DNA from: Fistulifera solaris
Lineage: Eukaryota > Bacillariophyta > Bacillariophyceae > Naviculales > Stauroneidaceae
Length of the DNA stretch: 64,000 bases
NCBI GenBank assembly: GCA_030295235.1
Contig: AP026172.1
Span: 434,001 to 498,000, forward strand
Direction: 5' to 3'
Shown here: in pieces, positions 20,652-30,795 of the stretch
Position numbering within the stretch: the stretch's first letter is position 1
How the letters are laid out: each line of letters opens with the position of its first letter
Program-made: the position numbers and the translations under genes
The notes under the pieces: model-generated
Database searches by the model: none
The model's input: only the letters and a program-made list of their open reading frames with translations
Told to the model about the DNA's origin: nothing

Positions 20652-21943
20652 CTATTCATCTTCTTCTTTTAACATCGTCTCTGCAATATATTTAGCGGTC
20701 TCGTGGGATTGAGGAACACCTTCGCCATTCACATAACAAGCCACCACGTTTCTCCAGCCCTCTTTGCTACCTAGCTCACCGGCTTGTTGATACAACAAAA
20801 ACGCCCGTCGTTGGTCTTGTTCCACACCCGGATGAGGTTGATGAAGGATTGCCCCCGCGGATATAGCCGCATCGGCATGACCCAATTCTGCGGCAGTTAA
20901 AAAAGTCCTGGAGGGCGCGTGTATAGTCCACTGGGTACGGTGGAGTGTCACCACAATAGAACGAATGACCTCGCAAGAATAAGGCTTCGGCATCTCCCGC
21001 ATCCACGGCCGCATCGAGCCGTTTAGCAAACTCCTGGGGATTACAGGGCGGAATGCCAAGTTCTTCGTTACCGTTCAAGTAGAAAATAGACAGGTAGTAA
21101 AGTGCTCCAGGATGATGGAGAGAAGCAGCTCGCTCGATGAACTCGAGACCCATCTTCTTGCGTTCGCTGCGTGTCACTGTCTGTACTACTTCATTGTTGT
21201 CGTCTTCCTCTGACAAAAGCACCACCCCTAAAAAAGTACATGGAATCAGTATCCCCTAAATCGATGGCTTTTTGAAACGAGCCCAGTGCTAATTTCGGAT
21301 TGGGGACGAGAATGGGTGTTTGGTTGGATGTAAAACCCGTCCACACTAAATTTCCGTGATTGAAACATCCTTCCTTGGATCCCAAGCGACAGGCCTTATC
21401 ATAATAACCCAAAATGCGGTTTATTTCATCACGAATCACTTCCGTGTCGATGATTGTTGTTTCCGATATGGTATCGAGAGACAGATTCGCCAACCGCACC
21501 AGGGCTTCGGGATGTTCATGAGTTTCTGCGGCTTCTTGGAGCAACGCGGTAGCTCTCTGTTCCCACCATTGAATATCCTTCGATTCATTATCGTCATTCG
21601 ATTTGTTGGCTTGTTTGACGATCGTCTTGATGACAGCGACACCTGTGGATTTGCTATTCTTGGCACGTTGTGAAGATTTTTGCCAGGCCCGGTACAATTC
21701 TTCCGATCGTTTCTTTTCATTTTCTTCCTTAAGCGTTCGTATCCTTTCCTCCGCTTGCAGATATTCATGAAACACAATGTCACCTGAATTGCTAGAATAA
21801 GCAACCGACGACGGGCTGCCGCTGGCGAGCGATTGGGTGTTGAGCCGATGGATGCCGTGATGAAACAATGAGCCTCGGGCAGGAAGAAGATACGATTGAG
21901 ACACAGCAGGCCGCAAGTAGCGGGAAAGACATCGCCTTGACAT
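20652..21943 (-). CDS. Sel1-like repeat (SLR) protein, probably mitochondrial
   Basis: About 430 codons from MSRRCLSRYLRPAVSQS; the Arg/Ser-rich N-terminus without acidic residues looks like a mitochondrial presequence. Sel1-type helical repeats follow: HPEALVRLANLSL, YYDKACRLGSKEGCFNHGNLV, SFQKAIDLGDTDSMYFLGVVLL, FIERAASLHHPGALYYLSIFYLNG, LDAAVDAGDAEALFLRGHSFY, DFLTAAELGHADAAISAGAIL and LYQQAGELGSKEGWRNVVACYVNGEGV. These arrays act as protein-interaction scaffolds. The frame changes twice, each time at a run of six Ts (plus-strand A-runs 21230-21235 and 20899-20904) where five would restore the repeat text exactly. Both are best read as homopolymer over-calls. Confidence 0.82.
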
Positions 21944-22611
21944 GACTATGAAACACTATTCTGAGGATTCTTTTTTTTTTAATGATTCGTTCATTATTCA
22001 TCATGCATCGCATTCATTTTGACGAATGGAATGAGGTGAAAAACAGTGGAAAATGGAATCGACATCAAATAAGGCTAGGGCTATCCTGGCTAGCTCTCTT
22101 ACTAAGGTTATAAAGGAGGTTGGACAAAGGCGGAGGTATTCAATTGGTTCTAGAAACTAGTCTATAGCAATCGAGAAATGTTTTTGGCTGCGTACAACCA
22201 GTTACAACAATCAAGGGGTACATTACAACACGCTGATACAATTTTGAGAAGGAAGCTATAAGTAGTGACAAACTTAGGTCGAGGTTCTCATTTCGAAGAT
22301 GACCATTCCATCGTATACCTTCTGACAAAACTACGAAATATGTTTTCTCGATGTTAACGAATACTAGTGAAATAATCAAAGTACCCAAGATTTTTAGTTT
22401 CAACTTCATTTACAACTGAATATCTTACTTCCTAATCTTTAACAGACTCTCACACAATCGGGTGACAACCGAAGTACTTCACCAACACCAACAGTGATTT
22501 CCGTTTTCTTTTGAAACAGATTCCCTTTTCGTTGCCGACAAACTGATCCAAACGTAGTTTCTTCGGTCATACCTTCCCTTTCGCGGCAAACCTTACACAA
22601 TAACTTTCTTA
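21944..22611. other. Intergenic region
   Basis: Non-coding space between two minus-strand genes: promoter of the Sel1 gene and 3' region of the cupin gene. A minus-strand frame at 22140-22409 (89 codons) has no recognisable feature. No RNA gene is seen. Confidence 0.4.
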
Positions 22612-23013
22612 CTAAAAGAAATTATAATGCTTTTGCACCGCCTCGGTGACATCCCACGTACAGGACATACCGGCCGGAAAGGTGACAAAGTCGCCTTTCC
22701 CAAAGGTTACCGATTTACGTCCGTCGGTGGGTGTTACCGTCACGCGACCCTTCAACACGTAACAACTTTCACTTTCCTCATACGTCCAAGGGAATTTCGA
22801 AACGCCGCAACCCCACGTGGGCCAGGTAAATACGCCTTTCTTTTCCAAAAAGTCCGAATCGGGTTGATACACCACTTCAATTTCTTGTTGTGTCGTGGAC
22901 ATGAGGGAAGAAGGAATGACCGACGGTTGGAGGATCACAAAGGAGGATGCCGATTGGAGGAAGGCGAAAAGGAATGAAAACAGTGTCTTGTAGAGGAAGA
23001 GAAGCCGGGGCAT
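22612..23013 (-). CDS. Plastid-targeted small cupin (Cupin_3, EutQ/ureidoglycine-aminohydrolase-like fold)
   Basis: 133 aa, one exon. Residues 4-21 form a hydrophobic signal peptide and residues 22-25 read ASSF, the diatom plastid-cleavage motif; a short transit-like Ser/Thr segment follows. The mature part matches small plant RmlC-like cupins almost end to end: EKKGVFTWPTWGCGVSKFPW, TYEESESCYVLKGRVTVTP, FGKGDFVTFPAGMSCTWDV, then EAVQKHYNFF at the C-terminus. The Cupin_3 group binds a metal loosely or not at all, and its plant members are of unknown function. The gene is head-to-head with the DUF2061 gene, also plastid-type, across 596 bp that contain a perfect inverted repeat. Confidence 0.88.
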   Translation of the reverse strand: MPRLLFLYKTLFSFLFAFLQSASSFVILQPSVIPSSLMSTTQQEIEVVYQPDSDFLEKKGVFTWPTWGCGVSKFPWTYEESESCYVLKGRVTVTPTDGRKSVTFGKGDFVTFPAGMSCTWDVTEAVQKHYNFF

Positions 23014-23106
23014 GGTCCAGAGAGTGGCTTGACACCGTTAAGTGTGCAATGCAACTACAATGAATGTTATTGTTGAGCGAAACTGGCGCAAAAGACAAGG
23101 AAACAG

Positions 23107-23171
23107 CGTTAAAATTCTGCCTCGTCGTAGACGCTACGTAGAATCTTGTACTGGGAGGCAGAATTTTAACG
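23107..23171. repeat. 17-bp perfect inverted repeat (potential hairpin)
   Basis: CGTTAAAATTCTGCCTC at 23107-23123 is matched by its exact reverse complement at 23155-23171, with a 31-nt spacer. It lies about 95 bp upstream of the cupin start codon and 440 bp upstream of the DUF2061 gene. It could be a cruciform, an RNA hairpin in the cupin 5' leader, or a small mobile-element relic. Confidence 0.85.
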
Positions 23172-23609
23172 ACCTTCCAAGATCTCGATCATCGTTGCGT
23201 CTCGTCGCGGAAAGGCGTTTCGGACGGGAAAGGCGCGGGGTCCGTTTCGGCTGACGTACACTTCAAAAACCGCTTAAGGTTCGAGCTATATTGCGGGACT
23301 CATCGATGTTGTTGGGTCAGGTATTGTGTCGTTGTGCACACAACAGACCTATATCTCGAGTGCCGGTTACAGTGATCAAGATTTATCGGAAGAAAATTGC
23401 ACAATAAAGGAACAGTGACGGAGTTCCTACACTTCACGCTATTGTACCTCCGTCGATCGGACAGCCATTGGAGGAGACGCAAATTTTTTTTCGATGTTCG
23501 CTTTATTTGCATGTTGACAAAAGAGTCTCTTTTATCCAATTCACACCATCCTTAGGGAATCCGGCGCATTGCAAACTCTTCTTTTCATTGAGTTTTAAAA
23601 TAGAATACC
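23172..23609 (+). promoter_or_regulatory. Upstream region of the DUF2061 gene
   Basis: Non-coding part of the divergent cupin/DUF2061 gap. No specific promoter element can be named. Confidence 0.35.
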
Positions 23610-24359
23610 ATGAACCGATTAATGTATGTTGTCAGTCTCATATGGCTGTCACAAGCGACCGCATTCTCGACGGTGCCTATGACCATGATGGCCTCGTCGT
23701 CCGTGACGAAAAAGAATTGGTTGTCGGTCTTCTCATCATCCAAAGATAGCGAATTATCCCGCGATGGAATTATGCGTCAACTAGAAAAACAAGAAGCCGA
23801 TTTAAAGAAAAGAAGACTCGCGGCCATGGAAGAGTTGTCGAAGTACGAAGCGAATCTCGAGGCCTTGCAATCGAAAAAGGCGGAATACATGGCCTCGAGT
23901 CAAATTGCCGAGCCCCCTGCTGGAGGCAGTTTCTCGGAAACAGCTCTCCGCAGTGTTGTGAAATCATTCTGCTGGCGCATTGTGGCGGGTTCGGTGACGT
24001 TTATTACCACATTACAGTTTTCGGGCAGTCTCCAGACCGCCTTGAAAGTCGTGGCGAGTGATTTCTTTTCCAAATCGGTTACCATGTTCATTGGAGAGCG
24101 TTTAATGAACAAAAGTCAAGTGGGAAGGAAAAAAGGTAGTGACGATGCCGGTCGTTCCTTGGCCAAAGCTCTCATTTGGCGGCTCTTCGCCATTGTCAAT
24201 ACATTGGCGGTGGCAATCTTTGTTTCACATGATCTCTCGATCGCGGGCAAGATTGCCAGTACCGATGCTGTCTTCAAGACGGCGCTCATGTACTTTTATG
24301 AACGCGTCTGGGCGCGGGTTGAGTGGGGTAAAGAATACATTGTGGAGTTTACCATCTAG
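23610..24359 (+). CDS. Plastid-targeted membrane protein with two DUF2061 domains
   Basis: 249 aa. The presequence MNRLMYVVSLIWLSQATAF has a hydrophobic signal (about residues 4-15) and the motif ATAF at 16-19, then a Ser/Lys-rich transit-like segment: a typical bipartite diatom plastid signal. A charged coiled coil (about 50-90, MRQLEKQEADLKKRRLAAM) is followed by two DUF2061 units. The first is ETALRSVVKSFCWRIVAGSVTF with FFSKSVTMFIGERL; the second is SLAKALIWRLFAIVNTLAVA with AVFKTALMYFYERVWARVEWG. Each unit is a pair of membrane helices with the K..WR..... signature. DUF2061 occurs in bacteria and algae without a known activity. The envelope or thylakoid membrane is the probable site (inference). 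Confidence 0.88.
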   Translation: MNRLMYVVSLIWLSQATAFSTVPMTMMASSSVTKKNWLSVFSSSKDSELSRDGIMRQLEKQEADLKKRRLAAMEELSKYEANLEALQSKKAEYMASSQIAEPPAGGSFSETALRSVVKSFCWRIVAGSVTFITTLQFSGSLQTALKVVASDFFSKSVTMFIGERLMNKSQVGRKKGSDDAGRSLAKALIWRLFAIVNTLAVAIFVSHDLSIAGKIASTDAVFKTALMYFYERVWARVEWGKEYIVEFTI

Positions 24360-24744
24360 GTGTCGCAAAAAAGCTTGTCCTTGGTCTGTATAGAATCTTG
24401 CACAGGCAAATCACCGTATAATACGGATGTAATAATCCTGCTTTTATAGTTTCACAGCGTATTTGCTCAAATGGCGGTCTTCTTCTATACGTTATCTAGG
24501 ATAGACTAGGATGAGCCACCGTCCACCCCAAAACAAGCCGAGATCTCAGTCGTGTGGCTACCCCATCGTACCGGCAACGGATGGTGATTGACGATGGGAC
24601 ATTCCCATTTGTACCGCAATAACACATGCAACACGCGAATTTCGATAACAACAAAATGAAGATGAAACCCCTAATACTTGTATCCATACTTTAGATAATC
24701 CTTTCCTCTCAATTTGAAGCGCCCTATTTCCTTTCCTTATTTCG
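24360..24744 (+). other. Intergenic region
   Basis: Gap between two plus-strand genes. It should contain the terminator of one and the promoter of the next; nothing distinct is visible. Confidence 0.4.
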
Positions 24745-25839
24745 ATGGATCTCAAAATGACGAGCGAAGAGGACCAAGAAAACGCACGCGTCCTCCCGGA
24801 AAACTCAAAAGTCGTTGCATTTCGGGAAGAATACGAAGATCGATTGCGCACCTTTACCGTGGCCAATTATTTCGGCATACCACACCTTTTGTCTCCGATC
24901 GTTTGTGCGAGATTAGGGTACGTGTCCTAAAAATGCTTTGTGAGACTATTATTTTTATTATGTGCACAATCTCATTTGACTTGTAGCTTTCGAAACAAGG
25001 GTCAGAATCAATTGCAATGTGTCGGTTGTCACGAGCAACTGTTGGTGCAGTTCCCCGCCTGTCTTTCCGCAACGGCGCGGTCGAAATTAACGTCTCTCTA
25101 TGAACAGCAACTGTGCGAATTGCACCGTGACAGTTGCCCGTTTCGTCGGGATGCCCAGAATTACAGGCTACTTGGTAACCTATCCGATCGGATCCCCGCC
25201 CTGTGGACCCAAGTATGGAGACCAAAGGAAGTATTGGAACTCTTAGATCCGTTACGACCCAGTGCCGTCGTGCGGGAACGGTGGGAAAAGGTGATACCAT
25301 GGCTGGAGTCGGCAGCGATGGACTGCACATCATGGAAATTACCACCAATCGATGCAAGTGTTTTTCAACAATTTGCCAAGACCGAGGATGAAATATTGGA
25401 GAAATGCTGGAAACTTATTTGCGGAGAGACCCAAGATGGTGATGAAATTCCAACGAGGTCTCACGAACTGGAGTTGGGTGCGTTATTGGTGGTCCTTATG
25501 GGTTGGACTCCGGATACCGCGCGCGGCATGCACTGCAGCATATGCCTTGCCAAATGGACGAATCTGGGCTCTGTGTCAAGAGACGATGAACCGCAGCCGA
25601 AGCGTGTTTGTTTGCGCGTGAACGCGCCCGTCGATACTCACCGATATTATTGTCCGTTTGTGCGCGGACTTCCTCACGCTGGGATGCGATTTTGTGATAG
25701 AATTCTACTGCGCTTGTTGAATGAAACAAACAACCAAGACAAAGAATTACCGCTGGCCGCCACGGAGTTTCGATTGGAGATACGAAAATTGTTGAAAGAC
25801 GCTATATCCCCATCGAAGTTTTCCGCTGTGAGCAAATAA
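24745..25839 (+). CDS. C3HC zinc-finger protein (NIPA/ZC3HC1, Rsm1-like)
   Basis: Exons 24745..24917 and 24987..25839, with a 69-nt intron (GTACGT...GTAG) splitting a Gly codon; 341 aa. The splice restores YEDRLRTFTVANYFGIP...VCARLG|FRNKGQNQLQCVGCHEQL, the BIR-like C3HC motif. Here CVGC supplies two cysteines and LHRDSCPFR supplies His and Cys. A second module, CSICLAKW with THRYYCPFVRG, matches the C-terminal Rsm1-like half. Family members are nuclear: fission yeast Rsm1 aids mRNA export, human NIPA/ZC3HC1 is a nuclear-basket component, and plant ILP1-like proteins also occur. The ATG at 24745 is the first in frame. A downstream frame from 24940 is simply exon 2 read through the intron end. 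Confidence 0.8.
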
Positions 25840-25965
25840 TTGAGTTGGTTCTATATTCCCTACTTCATTGCTGCTACAATCGTGTTTTGGAACATTAATT
25901 CCTAATAGATAGTGCATAAACAATGGAATTGTGCCTCATTTGCGCGGTAAAAAATACTGATATGA

Positions 25966-27396
25966 TTAACCTCCACTGGATCGCAGCATCTTGAACAAAG
26001 CCGCAGCTTCGCGGATGCGGGAAAATTCAATGCAAAAGGACTCCATCACCACGTAGATATCTTCCACTTGAACAATTTGATTGCGTAGCAGCGATTGCAC
26101 AAAGACGCAGACCAATCGTACCAGACGATTTTGCGCGTGCTGGTCGGGTATGTTTTCACAACTCGCAATGCATGATCCAATAAAGAGGTGAATGTACTCG
26201 GGATGCAGTAAGTTGGGTGAACCCGGATGGTTGTTGGCGTACGTCGCCAAACGATTCACTACTTCCATGGTATGGAGACTCATGTCCATGCTCACCAAGC
26301 TACTCAAATATTCGTTCTTGTCGTCTTCGGAATAATCACTCGAGGGTCGTAGGATCCGCAACAAGCACTCGTGGGCGACCATGGGATTGTTTTCGACCAG
26401 CCGGTGCAAATTTTGTGGATTGAGTCCGCATTCTCGCACCAAACGTTCCGAATCTACGAAAGGATCCTTCTTGGTGGTACCGTCTTCATGCAACACTTCC
26501 ATAATCAAGCGCTGCTCATTGGGTGCGAGTGGCTTCAAGAATGCTTTGTTTAGCATTAAATCCAAAACTTGCTGGAACCGACTCTCTCTTCCGGCATCGT
26601 GTGTGTCATCCAAAGGCAACAACATGAGGCGTAAATTCGACGGTGTGATCCATATCAGTTCGGCATGTAATTTTTCCTCGTCGTGATAAATAGCCTCGTA
26701 GCCACAAACAGGCGGCAATGGTGGGGGTAGTGGCCGAGCAAACGGAATTTCCAGAGACTTGAATGGCTGTAGAAGGTCAGTTGCGCGAACGGAAGGAGTT
26801 TCGTGTGACTCTTCTTTGGATTCTTCGGTTGAAAGAAGCTTGGCGAGTTCGGCTGCTTTGTTTTGTTCCGGGGGGAACAGTAAGAGCGGACTCACATAAC
26901 TATCGGTATCGCGAGAAATAATATAAGCCTGTAATGCCTCGTCCAGTAACCTTCTTATTTCCTCTGTCACAGCTTTCTGTTGCACCGCTGTTTGCAGAGC
27001 TGCGAATTGTTCGGGTCCGAGAATCTCCGGCAAGAAGGATTCAATGAGCTCGTACAAAGACGATATTACCCATTCATCTTCTACTACAACAATTTTTGAG
27101 TCGTTCACCAATTGTTGTAGCAATTCGAGAGCATCGATGAGTAACATTCGAAAGAAGGGCGATTCACGGCGTTTTGGTTGACAACACGCCTCCAGAACCG
27201 CCAAACATCCCAGCTTCTGTTTCGTAGAAATCGTAGTATTCGTCGACAGTAACACATGCGCGGCCCATGTTATGAGAAAGAGCGAATCGTGTGGTCGGAT
27301 GGCTTCCATGGCACAGTGGCGCAGAGCCGAAAACGTTTGCGGAGAATGATCGACCGCATCCCAGTATTGCCGCCAAAATGGTTCGATTTCTGTCAT
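25966..27396 (-). CDS. CNOT11: CCR4-NOT complex subunit 11
   Basis: 476 aa, one exon, no frame breaks. The C-terminal half carries the CNOT11 (C2orf29/DUF2363) hallmarks: ARPLPPPLPPVCGYEAIYHDE, ELIWITPSNLRLMLLPLDD, LMLNKAFLKPLAPNEQRLI, then CGLNPQNLHRLVENNPMVA and the helical stretch LASLVSM-like SSLVSMDMSLHTMEVVNRLA. The N-terminus is a HEAT-like helical domain. CNOT11 with CNOT10 binds the N-terminus of the NOT1 scaffold in the main eukaryotic deadenylase and recruits partners. The gene is convergent with the C3HC gene (126 bp) and head-to-head with a CAF16-like gene, another CCR4-NOT-linked factor. Confidence 0.9.
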   Translation of the reverse strand: MTEIEPFWRQYWDAVDHSPQTFSALRHCAMEAIRPHDSLFLITWAAHVLLSTNTTISTKQKLGCLAVLEACCQPKRRESPFFRMLLIDALELLQQLVNDSKIVVVEDEWVISSLYELIESFLPEILGPEQFAALQTAVQQKAVTEEIRRLLDEALQAYIISRDTDSYVSPLLLFPPEQNKAAELAKLLSTEESKEESHETPSVRATDLLQPFKSLEIPFARPLPPPLPPVCGYEAIYHDEEKLHAELIWITPSNLRLMLLPLDDTHDAGRESRFQQVLDLMLNKAFLKPLAPNEQRLIMEVLHEDGTTKKDPFVDSERLVRECGLNPQNLHRLVENNPMVAHECLLRILRPSSDYSEDDKNEYLSSLVSMDMSLHTMEVVNRLATYANNHPGSPNLLHPEYIHLFIGSCIASCENIPDQHAQNRLVRLVCVFVQSLLRNQIVQVEDIYVVMESFCIEFSRIREAAALFKMLRSSGG

Positions 27397-27894
27397 TGTC
27401 GACTTTTTCGGTTCTACGACGCGTGATCACTGGCTAGTGAAAAACAGATGAATGATAGAAACTGACATTAAGAAGCTAATGCAAATAGCAATGAGCAGTG
27501 GCGTTATATCTCACGCTACTAGTACAAGTACCATCGTTGGTTTAGGTTGTCATGTAAATAGTAAAAACTGCCACCTGCCACAATGCGAGGGACGAAGGAC
27601 AGAACACAAGCTGAAACAAGACTCGTACTATGTATGGACTGACGAATCACGAGAATTAACCCTGTTCTTAATGTGTATAAGAGGGACTGACTCGTTTTCC
27701 GTTGTCCGTAGCGTTTTTGCCAAAGAGCACGTTCCACTCTTTCGTGCAGTATAAAACAAAGAACACGCACTCACGATTTTACCATGACTCATTTTCTGCC
27801 TCATCGATCGCCCCTTGCCCCCATCACTTCTTGTTCACCATTCATCACCATGTCATTATTATTTTTTTGTGAAACAACATAACTTTCGTCTATC
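27397..27894. promoter_or_regulatory. Shared divergent promoter region of CNOT11 and CAF16-like genes
   Basis: The 498 bp between start codons of two genes whose yeast or human relatives are CCR4-NOT components. No other gene fits in it, so both promoters must lie here. No named element is recognised. Confidence 0.55.
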
Positions 27895-28945
27895 ATGGAA
27901 CCCATTCAACCCAAGCCTCTCCCGGAGATCCCTCCCTACGGAGAAAACGCTATTGATATTCAAAATCTCACATTCGCTTACAGTGCCGGATCCAATGGCA
28001 GCAGTCTCGACAAAATCGATCCTAACAAATGCATTTTGCGTGATTTAAACCTCTCACTGCGCAAAGGATCACGTTGTTTGCTCATTGGTGGGAATGGATC
28101 GGGGAAGAGTACTCTGCTCCGGATCCTCGCCGGACGGCATTTGACCAAAAATCCCAATCCTCAGTCGCACGTCAAAGTCCTGGGCTTGCACGCCTTTCAC
28201 GATACGCGCTTAAATTTTCATCGCGCGTATCTTGATTGCGATTGGGGAATGCGTAACGTGGCCTTTGTCGGAGCCGCCGTCCCACTCATGGCCGATATTC
28301 CCGTCCATAAAATGATGGAACGCTTGCAAGCGTCGTATCCCGAACGACGTCAAGAGTTGTTGGAAATGTTGAACATTGATATCAACTGGCGGATGCACCA
28401 GCTATCGGATGGACAACGCCGTCGTGTACAAATATTCTTGGGACTCATTCGTCCTTTTCAGATTTTGTTGTTGGATGAAATCACGACCAGTCTCGATGTA
28501 TGTGTCCGACAGGACCTGTTGCGTTGGTTGGTCCGCGAATCCGAGGAGCGGGGTGCCACCATCATTTATGCGACGCATATCTTCGATGGTCTCGATGATT
28601 GGGCGTCGCATCTTTTCTACTTGACCAACAAAGGGCAGTGCGGTTGGCAGGGCAAGATGGAGGAACTAGAAGTCTATCACAAACTCAAGGCGGAGAATCA
28701 TCCCTGCAAAATGTTGGCGATCGCGGATCACTGGTTGCGGGCCGAGTTGAACGAAAATCGTCGCTTGCAGCAGATTCGAGCCCGCGCAAGGCGCGGCTGT
28801 GCGCTTGCCGGATCCCACCGATATTAGTCAAGGTGGTTACGCCAGTGGACGCTTGCAAACAGATGAAGAGATTGCGGCGAGAAAGCAACGCCACGAACGT
28901 GCCGCCGCGTTGCATGCTATTAAAATGCAATCCATGGAGCAGTAA
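27895..28945 (+). CDS. CAF16: CAF16-like soluble ABC ATPase (ABCI family)
   Basis: About 350 codons. A single ABC nucleotide-binding domain without membrane segments: Walker A LLIGGNGSGKSTLLRILAG, signature LSDGQRRRVQIF, Walker B ILLLDEITTSLDV, and switch His in IIYATHIFDGLDDW. Between Walker A and the signature is the CAF16-type segment WGMRNVAFVGAAVPLMADIPV. Yeast Caf16 associates with the CCR4-NOT complex; plant ABCI19-21 are cytosolic relatives. One extra C in the run 28781-28783 derails the frame near the end. With it removed, the protein continues AVRLPDPTDISQGGYASGR and ends EEIAARKQRHERAAALHAI to a stop at 28943-28945, the expected C-terminus. Read as given, it would end at 28827 with an unrelated tail. 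Confidence 0.87.
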
Positions 28946-29789
28946 TTCAATAAGGATATAGACATTTACTCATTCCGATGGTTTTATTCGTCGGAGTAGT
29001 CATCGGTGGTGACAAAAGAGTTGCTGTGCTAAAATATCAGCTGAGCCTTGCAACTACGTTCAGTAGAAGAGACTCATCGAAGCTGTTGTTGGTGACGATG
29101 ATATATGAAATATGAAATGATTAAACAGGTTGCAAACCTCTTTTATAACGGTAAACTATTCACAAAGTACTAAGCACCGCCCAAAGTTCATGACTCCATA
29201 CGATTTCAGTCACGGATTTTGTCTACTACTACGGAGTATTTTATTGTAACATCAGTGATCCAGTTGTTGATGTAAAAGCGAGTAAAATCAAGACCTCTAA
29301 TTGTTATCGCTTTTGGTTTTGTTTCGTGCCATTAATCTTCATGATTGAATTGAATAATGAATGACGAGCGTCCCTTAGCATCGGGACGAAATGACTATAT
29401 TATGGCAAAGAGGAAACGACCTTGTTCTCGAACGACTCACTCCGGACTTGACCAAAATTCAGTCGCGGACGACAACTCATTTCTCAAGGAGAAAAACATT
29501 TGCCGGACAGAAATGTCCTGCAAAAGAGGCTGCATATGTAGAAAATGTACTGTCTATATTTAGTCACGAACTTCTTGTCCTGCAAAAGTAGAACACTTTA
29601 CATTATTTTTCCCATGGGGTTTTATTGCCATCTGATGTTGACGAACGAATGGAAATTGTGTTGTCCGTGATCTCTTCTTGTGACTTTCTCACAACCAAGA
29701 CTTTCCACTACACTTTATATCGATGATTCAAAGTCCTATTCTTCTCCAAGACTACCATCTCATTCAGCATAGTCAGAGATAGACGGAGA
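28946..29789 (+). other. Intergenic region
   Basis: About 840 bp of AT-rich DNA between two plus-strand genes. It includes one TACTACGGAGTA palindrome (29227-29238). Open frames near 29357-29591 have no recognisable features. No RNA gene is seen. Confidence 0.4.
29227..29238. repeat. Recurrent intergenic palindromic 12-mer TACTACGGAGTA
   Basis: Second of three exact copies; here preceded by an extra TAC. Confidence 0.6.
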
Positions 29790-30685
29790 ATGCTCAACAT
29801 CAATCGCCTCAACCTTCTTACAGCCTTCCGATTATTTCTGCTCAATTCGTTGGTCTGGGTTTGGGTAGAAGGGTATTTATCCGCTTCGACGACTCGACGA
29901 ATACGCAATCAATCCACAACGATACAGTTGCACAGTACAAATAGTCCCACGCATCTCGTGTTTCCAGGAGGCGGAATCTATTTTTACTGGCAAGCCGGGT
30001 TCGTCTCGTATTTGAGAGAAGCCGGTTACGATCCATCGGCTTGCAGTGCTACCGGTGCCTCCGCGGGCGCCTTGGCCGCCACCTTAACCACAACGGGTGT
30101 GGACTTCTATGAGGCGACGGATTTGGCGTTGCGTCTTGCGAAAGATGCAGGTGTTTGGGATCGAAAGAACGGATTGCAGGGAATTTGGGGTCCTATGATC
30201 CACCATTGGCTCGATGAGCTCCTTCCGGATGATGCCATCGAAACTTTGTGTCGAAGCAATGATCCGGAGAGACAGGAATCGAGTCTCACACTCTGCTGAC
30301 TCCAGCTCGCAATCTTTTCGGTCCGAAACGACGTGTTTCGTGCTTTACCAGCAAGGAGGATTTAATTCAGTGCAACATGGCCAGTGTACATTTACCATGG
30401 TTTCTCAATGGCAAGCTTACCCGAAAATTCCGTAACCGGCGCCACATTGATGGAAGTTTTCTTTCCAAGTCGTCCGACTATCGATCACATCAAGAAGATG
30501 TTCGAGAAATCATCGTTCATCATTCTCTGGATCCAAAATATCAGAAGAGGCGAATGTTCGATTTTGTGGATGCACTTTCACCCAGTGGGATTTATGATAT
30601 GCTAGAAGATGGCAAGTCCTATGCAAAATCGTTACTCGAAGCTGGTCTTTTAGACGGCATCCCGAAACGCTGTGACACCAGGTAG
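29790..30685 (+). CDS. Patatin-like phospholipase/acylhydrolase
   Basis: About 298 codons. Residues 10-27 form a hydrophobic signal or anchor. The patatin core begins with the oxyanion loop HLVFPGGGIYFYWQAGF (GGG at 60-62) and the nucleophile elbow GASAG (Ser91), followed by VDFYEATDLALRLA. The catalytic Asp lies in HIDGSFL, about 100 residues downstream. One base is missing near 30289-30293; after it the text reads LLTPARNLFGPKRR, SCFTSKEDLIQCNMASVHLPW, then the Asp motif. Patatin-like enzymes hydrolyse acyl chains from membrane lipids through a Ser-Asp dyad. The very hydrophobic YFYWQAG after the oxyanion loop is the usual G-G-G-x-x-x-x-x-x-G variant of algal members. It is convergent with PAF1 (110 bp). 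Confidence 0.83.
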
Positions 30686-30795
30686 TTGCAATGATTTTTC
30701 ACGAAACGGTTATGTGTTATGTGTTATGTGTAATAGTCTAACATACAGAGTATAAAACGAATAACAATAGAATGCAAAAGGACACCATTAGCGTT

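Noticed and set aside
20899-21235. Programmed -1 ribosomal frameshift sites (T TTT TTA) in the Sel1 gene
   Set aside because: The shift needed is +1 (skipping one T), not -1, and both sites are explained by a T6 versus T5 run-length error.
24940-24986. Alternative start at 24940 for the C3HC gene
   Set aside because: This stretch is the intron. The spliced version restores the conserved RLRTF...CARLGF...CVGC order.
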